Below, piece after piece: positions 18,107 through 27,407 of a stretch of DNA of 64,000 nt; position 1 is the stretch's first letter, and every line of letters starts with the position of its first letter. The notes beneath the pieces are model-generated. The model saw nothing but the letters and a program-made list of their open reading frames with translations. It did not search any database and was not told the origin of the DNA. The stretch is from Ferruginibacter sp. (GTDB taxonomy: Bacteria; Bacteroidota; Bacteroidia; Chitinophagales; Chitinophagaceae): assembly GCA_016786725.1 (NCBI GenBank), contig JAEUVU010000009.1:49277-113276 (forward strand), written 5' to 3'. Made by a program: the position numbers and the translations under genes.

Positions 18107-19495
18107 CTAATTGTAATCATAAACCATATAGCCCCATTGCTCAATACTGAACTGAAGATCTGCATTCACTTTTTCTTTTACGCCCATAAAAACATTCATC
18201 GGTTCACCGTAAATAGAAGGGTCTTTGATAGTAAACTTTTGTGGTTGATTTGACAGGTTAAGGATAACCACTGCTTTTTTTCCATCCTTCTCTCTTTTGT
18301 AGGCAAAGACTGAGTTATCTGCACTGGTCAGCAGTTTTGTATAAGATGCATCTGCAGCCAGTGCTGCATTTGATTTACGTAATGAGAGTAATGTTTTATA
18401 AAACTTAGCAAGATCCATTTCACCAGCCCAGGGTATAGTATCCTTTACAAAAAACTTCAGGCGTTTTTTATTCATGTCTTCCTGGCCATTGTAAATAAGC
18501 GGTACGCTTTGATACATGGTTTGAGAAAACACAGCAAAGGTTTTATAAGCATCTCCATATTTTTCAAACTCAGTCCCGTTCCAGCTGTTCTCATCGTGGT
18601 TAGTTGTAAAGAACATGCGGTAAGCTGTTTTAGGATAGTTTGCATTATCTGCATTCAGCAGTGAATCAAACTGAGCTACTGATTTTTTGCCTTTGTAAAG
18701 TTCCTGCATTGCAACCATTACATCCCATGCGTATGTTGCATCAAAACCGGCATCATACAATTCCAGTTTCTTTCCTTCTGCCAGCATGAACACATGCTTT
18801 ACTTTTTTCAACTCGGTAATACATTGCTTCCAGAAATCCATTGGCACATCATCGGCTACATCACACCTGAAACCATCAATGCCCGTTTCAGTTACCCAGA
18901 ATTTCATGGCATCAATCATACTGTCCCGAAGTTCCCTGTTTGCATAATTTAATTTGCGCACATCAGTCCAGTCGTAAGGTGCTATATATTTTCCAAGAGA
19001 GTCTTTTGCATAAAAATCCGGATGCATTTTCATCCATTGGTTATCAGGCGCCGAGTGATTGGCAACCCAATCAGTAATTACTTTAAATCCCATTTCATGG
19101 GCACGTTTTACAAATGCCTTCCAGTCATTCATCGTACCATACTCCGGGTTAAATCCTTTGTAATCTTTTACTGCATAGTAACTGCCCAAATCTTTCTCAG
19201 TCATCTTTCTTCCTTCGATGCCGATAGGTGTGACAGGCATGAACCAAAGTATTTCCACTCCCATATCTTTTAATCTTGGCAATGCTTTTTCAAAAGCCAT
19301 AATCGTTCCTTCTTTTGAAAACTGGCGCAGATTTACCTCATAAATATTGCTTTGGGCGCTCCAGGCCGGATGGCCAGCAGCAGTTGCTGCAGCCGACTCT
19401 TGTTTTTTTTCCTTTGTATCTGTGTTGTTACAGCCAACTATAAGAAATGAAAATAAAAATACAGGGAATGACAGTATGAGGATATTTCTTTTCAT
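18107..19495 (-). CDS. GH13 alpha-amylase lipoprotein
   Basis: 462 residues. The signal peptide ends in the lipobox LIVGC, so the enzyme is lipid-anchored, possibly on the cell surface like SusG, although it lacks SusG's inserted starch-binding module. The GH13 triad is complete: Asp212 in DGFRCDVAD, Glu240 in MLAEGK and Asp301 in TTNHDENSW. A short C-terminal beta domain ends the protein. It lies upstream of the MFS gene on the same strand but has no 17-bp palindrome in front, so it may have its own promoter or be constitutive. It would cleave maltooligosaccharides; product pattern cannot be told. Confidence 0.9.
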   Translation of the reverse strand: MKRNILILSFPVFLFSFLIVGCNNTDTKEKKQESAAATAAGHPAWSAQSNIYEVNLRQFSKEGTIMAFEKALPRLKDMGVEILWFMPVTPIGIEGRKMTEKDLGSYYAVKDYKGFNPEYGTMNDWKAFVKRAHEMGFKVITDWVANHSAPDNQWMKMHPDFYAKDSLGKYIAPYDWTDVRKLNYANRELRDSMIDAMKFWVTETGIDGFRCDVADDVPMDFWKQCITELKKVKHVFMLAEGKKLELYDAGFDATYAWDVMVAMQELYKGKKSVAQFDSLLNADNANYPKTAYRMFFTTNHDENSWNGTEFEKYGDAYKTFAVFSQTMYQSVPLIYNGQEDMNKKRLKFFVKDTIPWAGEMDLAKFYKTLLSLRKSNAALAADASYTKLLTSADNSVFAYKREKDGKKAVVILNLSNQPQKFTIKDPSIYGEPMNVFMGVKEKVNADLQFSIEQWGYMVYDYN

Positions 19496-19588
19496 GTAGA
19501 TTCTTTATTGAAAGATACTTGTTTTCTTTTCATAGAAAAAAATCTATTTAACGCCAGGCATCAAAACTGAAAGTGAATTTAAACAAGG

Positions 19589-19777
19589 TTAAGAAGGTGA
19601 AGCGCCCGGTTCAGTCTTTTGCGGATTATCTTCTTTTGCCTTATGCAGTTTCAGCATTTGCATCAATTCTTCCTGCTTTTCAGCTAGCCTGTTGCTGCGG
19701 TCGATCCTCCTGTTTCTCACATTATTATTGAAAATGAGGAGAACAGCTAAAGCGATAATGGCAGTTAAGATCAGCAT
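19589..19777 (-). CDS. Small single-span membrane protein
   Basis: 62 residues: one hydrophobic helix at the extreme N-terminus (about 1-16) followed by a charged, probably coiled segment rich in Glu, Lys and Arg and a Pro/Ser tail. Its ATG directly follows the TAG stop of the dipeptide epimerase gene with no gap, which points to translational coupling. I do not recognise a family. Both the coupling and the sensible membrane topology support a real gene. Confidence 0.6.
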   Translation of the reverse strand: MLILTAIIALAVLLIFNNNVRNRRIDRSNRLAEKQEELMQMLKLHKAKEDNPQKTEPGASPS

Positions 19778-20788
19778 CTAAATCATTTTAATTCCCAGGC
19801 CGGGCAAATCATTATATAGAATCTTTCCGAAATCAAATTTCACACCTTCAGCTGTATCTTCAGCCAGCAAAAGCGTTCCGTCCATATCAACATAATCCAG
19901 CAGGGGCGCCAGTTGCGCAATGGCTGCTGTACCAACAGAGCTTTCATTCATACAGCCAACCATCACTTTCATCCCCAGTTCTTTTGCTTTTGTTATCATA
20001 CGCCTTGCAGGCGTTATGCCACTGCACTTGGTTAGTTTTATATTGATGCCATGAAAATGATTGTGGCATTTTTCTACATCAGCTTCTGCAACACAGCTTT
20101 CATCAGCCATTAAAGGCAATGCTGACTTTTCAAATAAAACATTCATTCCTTCCCAATCATCTTTTGCCAAAGGTTGCTCCACCAGTTCAACTCCCAATTC
20201 TTTTAAAACGGGAATTTTCTGAAGCGCCTGTTCCAAAGTCCAGCCGGCATTGGCATCAACACGTAAAACAGCATCCGTATGTTTACGCAGGGCTGCAACC
20301 ATTTCTACATCACCTTCCACACCCACTTTTACTTTGTAGATGGGCCAGGGTTTTTCTTTCATTTTTTCTACCATCTTTTCAACGGTATCAATGCCGATGG
20401 TAAAATCAGTTAACGGCGCTGTTGCAATATCAAGCCCCAATAATTCATGCAGTTGTTTTCTTTTTAGTTTACCGTAAATATCCCAGCCGGCCATATCCAG
20501 CGCACAAACCAAAAAAGGATTGGCAGGAAAAAGATGATGCAGGTAGTGCCAGTATCTTTCAGGGTCGGAGAAGGCGAATTTTTCTACAAATATTTTTTTC
20601 CGCTCCAGGTCCTCCACCATTTTTTCTACAGAGATATTGTAGTATGCAATGGCCGGCGCTTCGCCATAACCTTTGATGCCCATAAAATCCAGCTCTACAA
20701 TAAATATTGGCTGGTGCGTTTTTGTTCCTTTTGAAATAGTGAAGGGATGATGAAAGGGAAGATTATATGTTTTGTATTGAACTTTCAT
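19778..20788 (-). CDS. Dipeptide epimerase (enolase superfamily, L-Ala-D/L-Glu type)
   Basis: 336-residue cytoplasmic enzyme of the mandelate-racemase/muconate branch of the enolase superfamily, likely epimerising L-Ala-D-Glu from recycled murein. The KxK base motif (YKVKVG, near residue 151), the metal ligands Asp, Glu and Asp (RVDANAGW, LVEQPL, MADESC), the second base (NIKLTKC) and the C-terminal DMDG specificity loop are all visible. It lies in the middle of starch genes and is followed without a gap by a small membrane protein. Dipeptide specificity is inferred from the family; related members act on other dipeptides. Confidence 0.88.
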   Translation of the reverse strand: MKVQYKTYNLPFHHPFTISKGTKTHQPIFIVELDFMGIKGYGEAPAIAYYNISVEKMVEDLERKKIFVEKFAFSDPERYWHYLHHLFPANPFLVCALDMAGWDIYGKLKRKQLHELLGLDIATAPLTDFTIGIDTVEKMVEKMKEKPWPIYKVKVGVEGDVEMVAALRKHTDAVLRVDANAGWTLEQALQKIPVLKELGVELVEQPLAKDDWEGMNVLFEKSALPLMADESCVAEADVEKCHNHFHGINIKLTKCSGITPARRMITKAKELGMKVMVGCMNESSVGTAAIAQLAPLLDYVDMDGTLLLAEDTAEGVKFDFGKILYNDLPGLGIKMI

Positions 20789-20809
20789 TGAAGGTTATGT
20801 CTAAGAATA

Positions 20810-20900
20810 CTGTCAGGTTGAACCTGCCTTTGTCGGCAGACAGGCTTGTCGAAACCGGCATGTTCCTGATAACCCGTCTTCGACAGGCTCAGGCTGACAG
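20810..20900. repeat. REP-like palindromic repeat
   Basis: Imperfect inverted repeat: CTGTCAGGTTGAACCTG (20810-20826) pairs with CAGGCTCAGGCTGACAG (20884-20900), and an inner pair CTTGTCGAAA / CTTCGACAGG strengthens the stem. Words of the type TTCGACAGGCTCAGGCTGACA are common dispersed extragenic palindromes in Bacteroidota genomes. It lies between malQ and the epimerase gene, so it may stabilise or end the malQ transcript. Confidence 0.65.
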
Positions 20901-20927
20901 CCTATTTATTAAAGGAGTGGTTTTTTA

Positions 20928-23606
20928 TTATCTCCCGCTGGCCTTGATGTAATCTCTAAGTTCTTCCGTAAAAGCATTTTCATTCAACAAATCTTCCAGG
21001 TTAATGTGCATGCGATAGTTCCAATAATGCTCGGCTTCAGCAGGAATGTTTATCCTTTCTTCATTTGGATCTTCTCTCCTGATATCGCCATTCATCCCCA
21101 TCAAATCCTGCAATTGAAAAATACTCCACATTGCGGGCGAATATAAATGCTGCAAAATAATTTCTTTGTTAATCCATGGTTCGCAATAAACCGGTGGTTC
21201 TCCGGCCTGGCCCATCAGGTAGTTATAAAAATGTTTTGTTTTAAAACTGTCTTCCTCCCACCAGCCACGTATGGTGCTCATATCATGGGTTGAGGGAGAT
21301 ACCACACTCAGGTAGGGCGCATCATTGGGATGAAAAAATTCGCTGCCGGTTTTCTTGGGCATACGCTGTATTTCCAGGCTCAGTATGCCAAGCTGTTCCA
21401 TTACTTCGGGCACGCAATGCGGCACCATGCCCAGGTCTTCGCCACACACCAGCATACTGGTGCTGCTTTTCAATCCCGGCAGTTTTTTCATAGCCTCTTT
21501 TTTCCAAAGTTCATCCTGGCGATGAAAAAAGTAATCTATATAAATAATGTTCAGTTCTTTTTGTGAATGAGGGTCGAGGTTTTTATAAGAGAAAGTATCC
21601 TGCATGGAAAAACGGAAATGAAATTCCAGTGCATTCGATCCTTCCACTTCAAAAAATATCACATTGCTGATGAGATCGTACAAACCCTGTTTTACCTTAT
21701 TGTCAAATGCCGGGTTAGTTTTAAAATAAGCCTCCACTTTGCGTTGGGTATTGAATTTTTCTTTCAGTTTCAACCCATCAAAAAAAGTTTTTTTAACAGC
21801 CTCTTTTTTATCTCCGAAAAGTTCAATTAAAATAGAATCGGTTACATACGGCTCTGTATATCGTGCCCTTTCAAAGCTGATATTCTTTGCAAATAATTCA
21901 TTAACAGAAACCGGGATGGCCGGTACAAACCTGCCCATGATACCCTCAACAGCATGTGCCGGTATGCTCCAGATACGGAAGAAGCCGAGTATATGATCAA
22001 TACGGAAAGCATCGAAATAATTGCTCATCTGATCGAACCGTTTGCGCCACCACGTAAAACCATCTTTTTGCATGGCTTCCCAATGGTAAGTTGGGAAACC
22101 CCAGTTCTGCCCCTTGGCTGTAAACGCATCCGGTGGTGCACCCGCCTGCTCATTCATATGATACAGGTCTGGCTCTACCCATGCATCGGCGCTGTTCCTG
22201 CAAATGCCTATTGGAATATCGCCTTTAATGATCACCCCGTTTTTATGTGCATACTCTGTAGCAGCCTTTAACTGCAGGTGCAAATGATATTGCGTAAAAT
22301 AATGCACCGCTATTTCATCATAATGCTTTTGTGTTGGGCTTACCAATTGCTGTATCTCACTCTCATCATACAGGGCATTTGTTTTCCAGGCAGTAAATTC
22401 AGCCGTTTTATATTTATCTCTCAGGTATGAGAATGCTGCATATGGCTCCAGCCAATGGCGGTTAAACTCAAAGAAATTGATATAACTGATATCATCCCTG
22501 AAATTGTGCTTTTGAAGCTGATATAGTTTGCGGATTGTATCAATTTTTATTTTGATCACCTCTTCGTAATCGATTGCGGCTGGTTTATTCAGGTCTTGCT
22601 GTTTTGCAGACAGCGCTTTTACAACATCCGCATTCATTTTGCCGGCAACAGTTTCTAAATTTAAAAACAAAGGGTGCAGTGCAAATGCTGATATAGCTGA
22701 ATATGGATAAGAATCTTTCCAGGTGCAGGTTGCAATGGTATCATTTACCGGCAGCAACTGTATCATTTTAATTCCGGTGGTTTTAGCCCAGTCTACAAGC
22801 AGTTTAATATCAGCAAATTCGCCGGTACCAAAACTTCTTTTGCTGCGTAAACTAAAAACCGGTATGGCAACACCTGCTGCTTTCCAGTTCACCTTGTTCA
22901 GTTTGGCAAAGCCGTCATGCAGAATGGTAAAAGTATCCGTACCATCTTCACTTAATAATATCCTGTTGTTACCATCTTCAAAATTTACAAATTTTTTAGT
23001 GGTGCTGTTGTAAATGCCATATTTATAACCCAAAGGAAAAACAGCATTGCTGAGGTCGGCCTGGATCGTCCACCAGTTCTCATTTTTACTGAGCAGTAAA
23101 ACTTTTTCTTTATCCCACTCATTAAAAACGGCTCCCGATCCGCTGATGCAGATAATCTCATCGCTTTTTAGCAAAGGCGCTTTAACCCTGAACTCATGAG
23201 TGACTTTTATATTTTTTTTAGAGGGCGCTTCATTTATTGCCTTACGTTTGAATAATACATCAGTAAATGGCGCAGTAAAAAATGCATTTTCGTATTCCCC
23301 GGCATAGTTCCAGGTATCGTAAGCTATAATTTTAGATGCCTTTGTTTTACCGGTTTCTACAATACGGTCGTTCCCAAATTCTGAAAACAATGCTCCGCTT
23401 TCGTCTTTTAATATGTATTTATAGCAGATGGGTTCTTCCAGCTCTTTCTGATCAATTTCCACAGTGCCGTGCCACAACTGATCATTAAGATATGTGAGTG
23501 CAAAGGCTTTCGATATATCCTCATTTCCCAACACAGCTGCATTACCAGAAACAAAAAGGCTTTGGCCAAACCTGGAAGAATAACGCAAATAAAAATGTAA
23601 TATCAT
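20928..23606 (-). CDS. malQ: 4-alpha-glucanotransferase with tandem CBM20 (DPE2-like)
   Basis: 892-residue cytoplasmic GH77 enzyme that moves glucosyl units between maltodextrins. Two CBM20 domains come first (about residues 1-115 and 130-235), then the GH77 barrel starting near VAIPVFSLRS and the sugar-binding GTGEF loop. The catalytic residues are Asp537 (FRIDHILG), Glu723 (CGEDLGM) and Asp775 (STHDMST). This CBM20-CBM20-GH77 plan is that of plant and bacterial DPE2, which acts on maltose with a glucan acceptor, rather than of the short bacterial MalQ. No signal peptide. It should process maltose brought in by the MFS permease encoded about 3 kb away. Confidence 0.93.
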   Translation of the reverse strand: MILHFYLRYSSRFGQSLFVSGNAAVLGNEDISKAFALTYLNDQLWHGTVEIDQKELEEPICYKYILKDESGALFSEFGNDRIVETGKTKASKIIAYDTWNYAGEYENAFFTAPFTDVLFKRKAINEAPSKKNIKVTHEFRVKAPLLKSDEIICISGSGAVFNEWDKEKVLLLSKNENWWTIQADLSNAVFPLGYKYGIYNSTTKKFVNFEDGNNRILLSEDGTDTFTILHDGFAKLNKVNWKAAGVAIPVFSLRSKRSFGTGEFADIKLLVDWAKTTGIKMIQLLPVNDTIATCTWKDSYPYSAISAFALHPLFLNLETVAGKMNADVVKALSAKQQDLNKPAAIDYEEVIKIKIDTIRKLYQLQKHNFRDDISYINFFEFNRHWLEPYAAFSYLRDKYKTAEFTAWKTNALYDESEIQQLVSPTQKHYDEIAVHYFTQYHLHLQLKAATEYAHKNGVIIKGDIPIGICRNSADAWVEPDLYHMNEQAGAPPDAFTAKGQNWGFPTYHWEAMQKDGFTWWRKRFDQMSNYFDAFRIDHILGFFRIWSIPAHAVEGIMGRFVPAIPVSVNELFAKNISFERARYTEPYVTDSILIELFGDKKEAVKKTFFDGLKLKEKFNTQRKVEAYFKTNPAFDNKVKQGLYDLISNVIFFEVEGSNALEFHFRFSMQDTFSYKNLDPHSQKELNIIYIDYFFHRQDELWKKEAMKKLPGLKSSTSMLVCGEDLGMVPHCVPEVMEQLGILSLEIQRMPKKTGSEFFHPNDAPYLSVVSPSTHDMSTIRGWWEEDSFKTKHFYNYLMGQAGEPPVYCEPWINKEIILQHLYSPAMWSIFQLQDLMGMNGDIRREDPNEERINIPAEAEHYWNYRMHINLEDLLNENAFTEELRDYIKASGR

Positions 23607-23694
23607 CCTGTAGGGTTAAGAGGCGGCAAGATAACACTTTACAAAAAAAAATACAGGCAAATCTCTAAAATGCACCAGATAAAAAGTTCTGCCT

Positions 23695-23702
23695 TATATT
23701 TG
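23695..23702 (+). promoter_or_regulatory. Possible -7 promoter element
   Basis: TATATTTG matches the Bacteroidota -7 consensus TAnnTTTG, 16 bases before the ATG of the small membrane protein at 23719. No clear -33 element is seen at the expected distance, so this is a weak call. Confidence 0.35.
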
Positions 23703-23718
23703 CAAAAATTATTTTAAA

Positions 23719-23877
23719 ATGGAAACAACCAAAAAAAGAACAGGCCTATACTGGATATTATTTATAATTTCTGTTGTGTTATTCTTTGTGATATTATATT
23801 CACCATACGGCTCATGGGTTTCAATGATGCTTCCGTTTAACTGTACATTTTTAGCCATGGCGCTTGATCTGATGTAG
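23719..23877 (+). CDS. Small membrane protein, 52 residues
   Basis: Begins METTKKRTGLYWILF and contains one strongly hydrophobic segment (about residues 10-27), a YSPYGSW turn and a short second hydrophobic stretch ending MALDLM. A -7-like TATATTTG lies just upstream and a strong rho-independent terminator follows 24 bases after the stop, so it looks like a complete one-gene transcription unit. No similar gene is known to me by name; function unknown. It is opposite in direction to both neighbours. Confidence 0.65.
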   Translation: METTKKRTGLYWILFIISVVLFFVILYSPYGSWVSMMLPFNCTFLAMALDLM

Positions 23878-23901
23878 ATCTCAATTACAAAATCTGTATA
23901 T

Positions 23902-23930
23902 GCCATCCGCACTGCAGCGGATGGCTTTTT
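23902..23930 (+). terminator. Rho-independent terminator
   Basis: Perfect 9-bp stem GCCATCCGC (23902-23910) / GCGGATGGC (23917-23925) with a 6-base loop and a run of five T on the + strand. It ends the 52-residue gene and also abuts the stop codon of the opposing barrel gene. Confidence 0.85.
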
Positions 23931-23931
23931 A

Positions 23932-25761
23932 TTAATTGGCAATTATAAAATCCGGCCTGCTTATAAAACTGCTCCTGAACCTGAACCGGATATTGCTGTT
24001 CAGTTCAATTTTCCATGGATTCATATCACCGTTAAGCCTCGGAAAATAATATGTTCTTAATTCCACCGTTCCAAATACCAGGTTTTCATTGCGTGTGCGC
24101 AAACCACCGCCAACTGCCGTAAAAATATCACTGTGTTTTAAATTCATTTTGGTGGGCTTTGCCAGTATGGCATCGCTGAAGATAAAGGGGGCAAACCTGA
24201 AGCCCAGTATTTTGGTGGTATTGTAAAAAACCGATTCTATTTTTACTGTTGCCCTCAAATCGGACTTTAGCACTCCATTATTAAAATATGGCAGCCCGTA
24301 ACTGTTATTGATGTATAATGGGGCGTTTAAAACCGGGTTTGCCTGGGCAGTTAAACCGGTATTGATAAATACCCTGTTAAACCAGTTTGCATTTATTTTT
24401 CTCAGGCGTGTAAAATGTTCAATATTAAACAACATATCAACATCTTCAAAACGGCTGCGGTAAAAATAGCCGCCGATCCTTAAGGTGTAATTAATATACA
24501 GCCCTTTTTTTTTGAAATTTGAAAGCGACAGGTCAATACCGGTGTAAGGCCTTTTAATATTTTCCTTTTCAACATAACCTGCAGTAGCGGCCACACTAAA
24601 ACCTTCGGGAATATCTTCATTTCTTCCAAAGCCATAAATAAATCCTGTTTTGTAAAAAACCTGCCGGAAAATATTGAATGATGCCAGCGCCCCGGTAAAA
24701 TCTGCAAAACGGGGATCGTAAGGTGCTTTATAGGCGGTGGGTATAAGCTGAAAAAACTGCCTGAAACCTCTTACCGCAACAAAACGGTGCACCCGTACTT
24801 CTTTGTTTTCATAAAGAGACCGCCTGTTGTCTAAACTGTAACCCAGCCATCCATCCAGTGTATAGTTTATATATTTAAAACTGTCACGGTAAACTGAGTC
24901 CGTATGGTACACATTCCTGGTACGGCGATATACATATTCCAGGGCCCCGGTGGTAGGTATATAGGGTGTAACCAGTGGCTTTTCAAGCCTGGTATAAAAA
25001 ACAGTTTCCTGGTTTCTGTCGCTGCTGAAAGCATTCCTGTAATCCTGGTAACCGGCCGTAAAATCAATAAAAGAACCGCCGATGTTTCTTTTAATCAATT
25101 CGCCGCCAATGCCCATGTTAGGTGAACGTGGGTTTTCATAATAACTGCTGATGAGGAAACGGTTGCCGCCACCTAAAAAATTTTCATCACGCAGTTCCAT
25201 ACGGCCTTTATTTTTACTGCTGATGTTAATGCTGCCGCCGATGGAGAAAACATCTTTTGTAAGAACAATCACATCTACCGAATCTGTACTGCCTTCTGCA
25301 AACTCCACCAATATCCGGGCATCTTTAATATACACCAGGTCACGCAGGTACCTTTCATTATCAGCCAGCAGGTAAGGCGCCAACCGGTCGCCCGTTTTAA
25401 AAAAAAGGTTGTTCTGCAAAACTTTTCCTGTGGTGTTTTTATGAAACACTTTACCCACCCTTACACCAAAATTGTTTTTTATCCTGGTGGTATCATCAAT
25501 ATCATATTCAAAACCAAGCCCTACTGTTTCTATATTGCGGATAATCTTTCCTTTAAATTTTATAAACGGATTTTCAACCCTTGCCGGTTTCTCCTCTGGT
25601 GGTGTGGTAGAAATACTTTTGCCCAGCCTGCCCAGCAAGCCTTTTTTTTTGGCAAGAAAGAAAGTGTCTTTATTTACAGGTAAATCCTGCGCAGGCATTG
25701 ATAGATGAGAAAACAGAAGGGCAGAAGAAAACAATAAGATATAGCGGCCCCGTTTGGTCAT
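23932..25761 (-). CDS. Outer-membrane beta-barrel protein of the BamA/Omp85-like group
   Basis: 609 residues with a signal peptide ending near MPAQ. After a basic linker, one or two POTRA-like segments (about 65-165, including RYLRDLVYIKDARILVEF and VDVIVLTKDVF) precede a long region of alternating hydrophobic strands rich in aromatic residues, typical of an outer-membrane barrel. It is shorter than BamA, so it is a single- or double-POTRA surface-antigen-type protein rather than the main assembly factor. Substrate unknown. It stands alone, with its stop close to a terminator. Confidence 0.75.
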   Translation of the reverse strand: MTKRGRYILLFSSALLFSHLSMPAQDLPVNKDTFFLAKKKGLLGRLGKSISTTPPEEKPARVENPFIKFKGKIIRNIETVGLGFEYDIDDTTRIKNNFGVRVGKVFHKNTTGKVLQNNLFFKTGDRLAPYLLADNERYLRDLVYIKDARILVEFAEGSTDSVDVIVLTKDVFSIGGSINISSKNKGRMELRDENFLGGGNRFLISSYYENPRSPNMGIGGELIKRNIGGSFIDFTAGYQDYRNAFSSDRNQETVFYTRLEKPLVTPYIPTTGALEYVYRRTRNVYHTDSVYRDSFKYINYTLDGWLGYSLDNRRSLYENKEVRVHRFVAVRGFRQFFQLIPTAYKAPYDPRFADFTGALASFNIFRQVFYKTGFIYGFGRNEDIPEGFSVAATAGYVEKENIKRPYTGIDLSLSNFKKKGLYINYTLRIGGYFYRSRFEDVDMLFNIEHFTRLRKINANWFNRVFINTGLTAQANPVLNAPLYINNSYGLPYFNNGVLKSDLRATVKIESVFYNTTKILGFRFAPFIFSDAILAKPTKMNLKHSDIFTAVGGGLRTRNENLVFGTVELRTYYFPRLNGDMNPWKIELNSNIRFRFRSSFISRPDFIIAN

Positions 25762-25897
25762 GTATTGATTAGCAACTAAACAAAAAATGAAATTAAAGAT
25801 ATTGAAATGCAGGGAATATAATGTTAACAGATAAACAAACCTGATGAGGATGTAAACAAAATTTTATACTTTGTAATGCTCATTAAAATAAATAAAA

Positions 25898-26563
25898 ATG
25901 AAAATTATTGTAACCGGCGCCACAGGCCTGGCCGGCAGCGAGGTTGTACGGCAGGCAATAGCAGATAACAACATACAGGAAATTATCTGCCTGGTAAGGC
26001 GGCCCATGGAAATTACGCATCCAAAAATCACCACAATCATTCACAAAAATTTTCTTTCTTATAATGATGTTGAAGATCATTTCAGGGATTGTGATGCCTG
26101 TTTATGGTGCCTCGGCATTTCGCAAATGCAGGTTACAAAAACGCAGTATGCAGTTATAACTTATGATTATACGATTGCCGCTGCAAAAGCAATGCTTGGT
26201 GCAAACCCGGATATGCATTTTATTTTTTTAAGTGGCAATGGCGCCGACAGAACTGAAAAAAGCAAAGTGCTTTTTGCCAGACTGAAAGGGAAAACTGAAA
26301 ATGCACTGCTTCAACTCATGATTAAAAAACTTACCATTGTAAGGCCCGATGCCATCTGGCCAAAGCATAAAAATAAAAATTCGCCCCTGGCTTACAAACT
26401 GGCTTACCCGTTTTTCCCTTTGGTAGAAAAATTTGCACCTTCAAAAATTATCGGCTCTGTTCAACTGGCAAAAGCAATGCTGTACCTGGTCAACCACCCA
26501 CAGGCAAAAAATACCTGGGAAAATATGGAGTTGAGAAAACTGGCAGAAGATCATGCAAAATGA
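25898..26563 (+). CDS. NAD(P)H-binding Rossmann-fold protein
   Basis: 221 residues, starting with a strand and the dinucleotide loop GATGLAG (residues 7-13), as in the atypical short-chain dehydrogenase/NmrA group. Later segments (CLWCLGIS, FIFLSGNGAD, TIVRPDAIWP) match the sugar-epimerase-like fold. The usual Tyr-x-x-x-Lys pair is not in its normal place, so it may be a redox sensor or an oxidoreductase of the NAD(P)H-binding type. No signal peptide. Single gene. Confidence 0.82.
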   Translation: MKIIVTGATGLAGSEVVRQAIADNNIQEIICLVRRPMEITHPKITTIIHKNFLSYNDVEDHFRDCDACLWCLGISQMQVTKTQYAVITYDYTIAAAKAMLGANPDMHFIFLSGNGADRTEKSKVLFARLKGKTENALLQLMIKKLTIVRPDAIWPKHKNKNSPLAYKLAYPFFPLVEKFAPSKIIGSVQLAKAMLYLVNHPQAKNTWENMELRKLAEDHAK

Positions 26564-26615
26564 TAATAAGAACTCATCTTAAATAACGATCCTGAATAAA
26601 AGGCTTTCACTATCC

Positions 26616-27290
26616 TCATCTCTGCATTAGTATTGTTCGTTTGGTCTTATACAAAATTCCTGCAGGCTCTTTAAAAATAACAGCAGCAGGTTTACCTCCT
26701 GCCGCCCTGCATCCACCCCAATAATTCCATTCTTTCAATATCAAAGCAGGCTGATATTTATCAGCAACAACTGCATATTCAAAACGTGCAAAACAATCGC
26801 CACTTCCGGTAGTATACCATATTGAAGTGTCGCCGGGAGCATCAATGAGGGTGTCATTATAGCGTGGAAAACCTTCCGCTTTAGACCATGGCATTACGTA
26901 CGAAGCAACTGTTGTGAATGCCTTTTTGTTATCCCGTTTTACCCAAACCCATTCTTTATGGCAGGCATTACGATGACATTTTTTTTCTCTCCTGTCGTGA
27001 TTACAAACCAGCAGGCATTGCCGGCATTGCAACCTGCCTAAAATATGATAATCGTTAAAATTGAACTGGTAAAATTTCATGGCTGCATTATATCCAAAAT
27101 GGTCGTACAGGTCTTTATCGCTTATGATGTAAATATATGGGCTTTGCACTTTCAGGTAAGCCCTTGCAGTGTCAAAGGGTTGTTTGGATGGAAGTTCTAT
27201 TGTTGATACAAAAGCACTATCGGCTGAAAAGAAAAAAGACTGTGCAGGTACTGTGCTGCTGAAAAGTAATAAACAAAAAAGCATTCGCAT
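26616..27290 (-). CDS. Secreted protein of unknown function with a Cys/His cluster
   Basis: The ATG at 27290 (MRMLFCLLLF) is chosen because it starts a normal signal peptide ending near VPAQ; the frame is open further upstream but that stretch includes a palindromic control site. About 224 residues. A central cluster CRQCLLVCNHDRREKKC...C suggests a metal site or disulfides, and a TGSGDCF segment follows. I do not recognise the family. A perfect 13-bp palindrome lies 47 bases upstream. Confidence 0.6.
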   Translation of the reverse strand: MRMLFCLLLFSSTVPAQSFFFSADSAFVSTIELPSKQPFDTARAYLKVQSPYIYIISDKDLYDHFGYNAAMKFYQFNFNDYHILGRLQCRQCLLVCNHDRREKKCHRNACHKEWVWVKRDNKKAFTTVASYVMPWSKAEGFPRYNDTLIDAPGDTSIWYTTGSGDCFARFEYAVVADKYQPALILKEWNYWGGCRAAGGKPAAVIFKEPAGILYKTKRTILMQR

Positions 27291-27337
27291 ACGGCGTGTT
27301 TTACAACTGATGCTTAAAAATAATTTTTCCACAACAC

Positions 27338-27369
27338 ATATAAAATACCCGCCCACGGGTATTTTATAT
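27338..27369. promoter_or_regulatory. Perfect palindrome between divergent genes
   Basis: ATATAAAATACCC (27338-27350) and GGGTATTTTATAT (27357-27369) are perfect 13-bp arms around the loop GCCCAC. It lies 47 bases before the start of the - strand secreted protein and 38 bases before the + strand TPR gene. Similar palindromes with AATACCC/GGGTATT cores lie 44-45 bases before two other - strand genes (36446 and 44646), which favours a regulatory site over a terminator. Confidence 0.55.
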
Positions 27370-27407
27370 CGTCATCAGTTTTTTATTTTTATCTGTAAAT
27401 TATGGTT

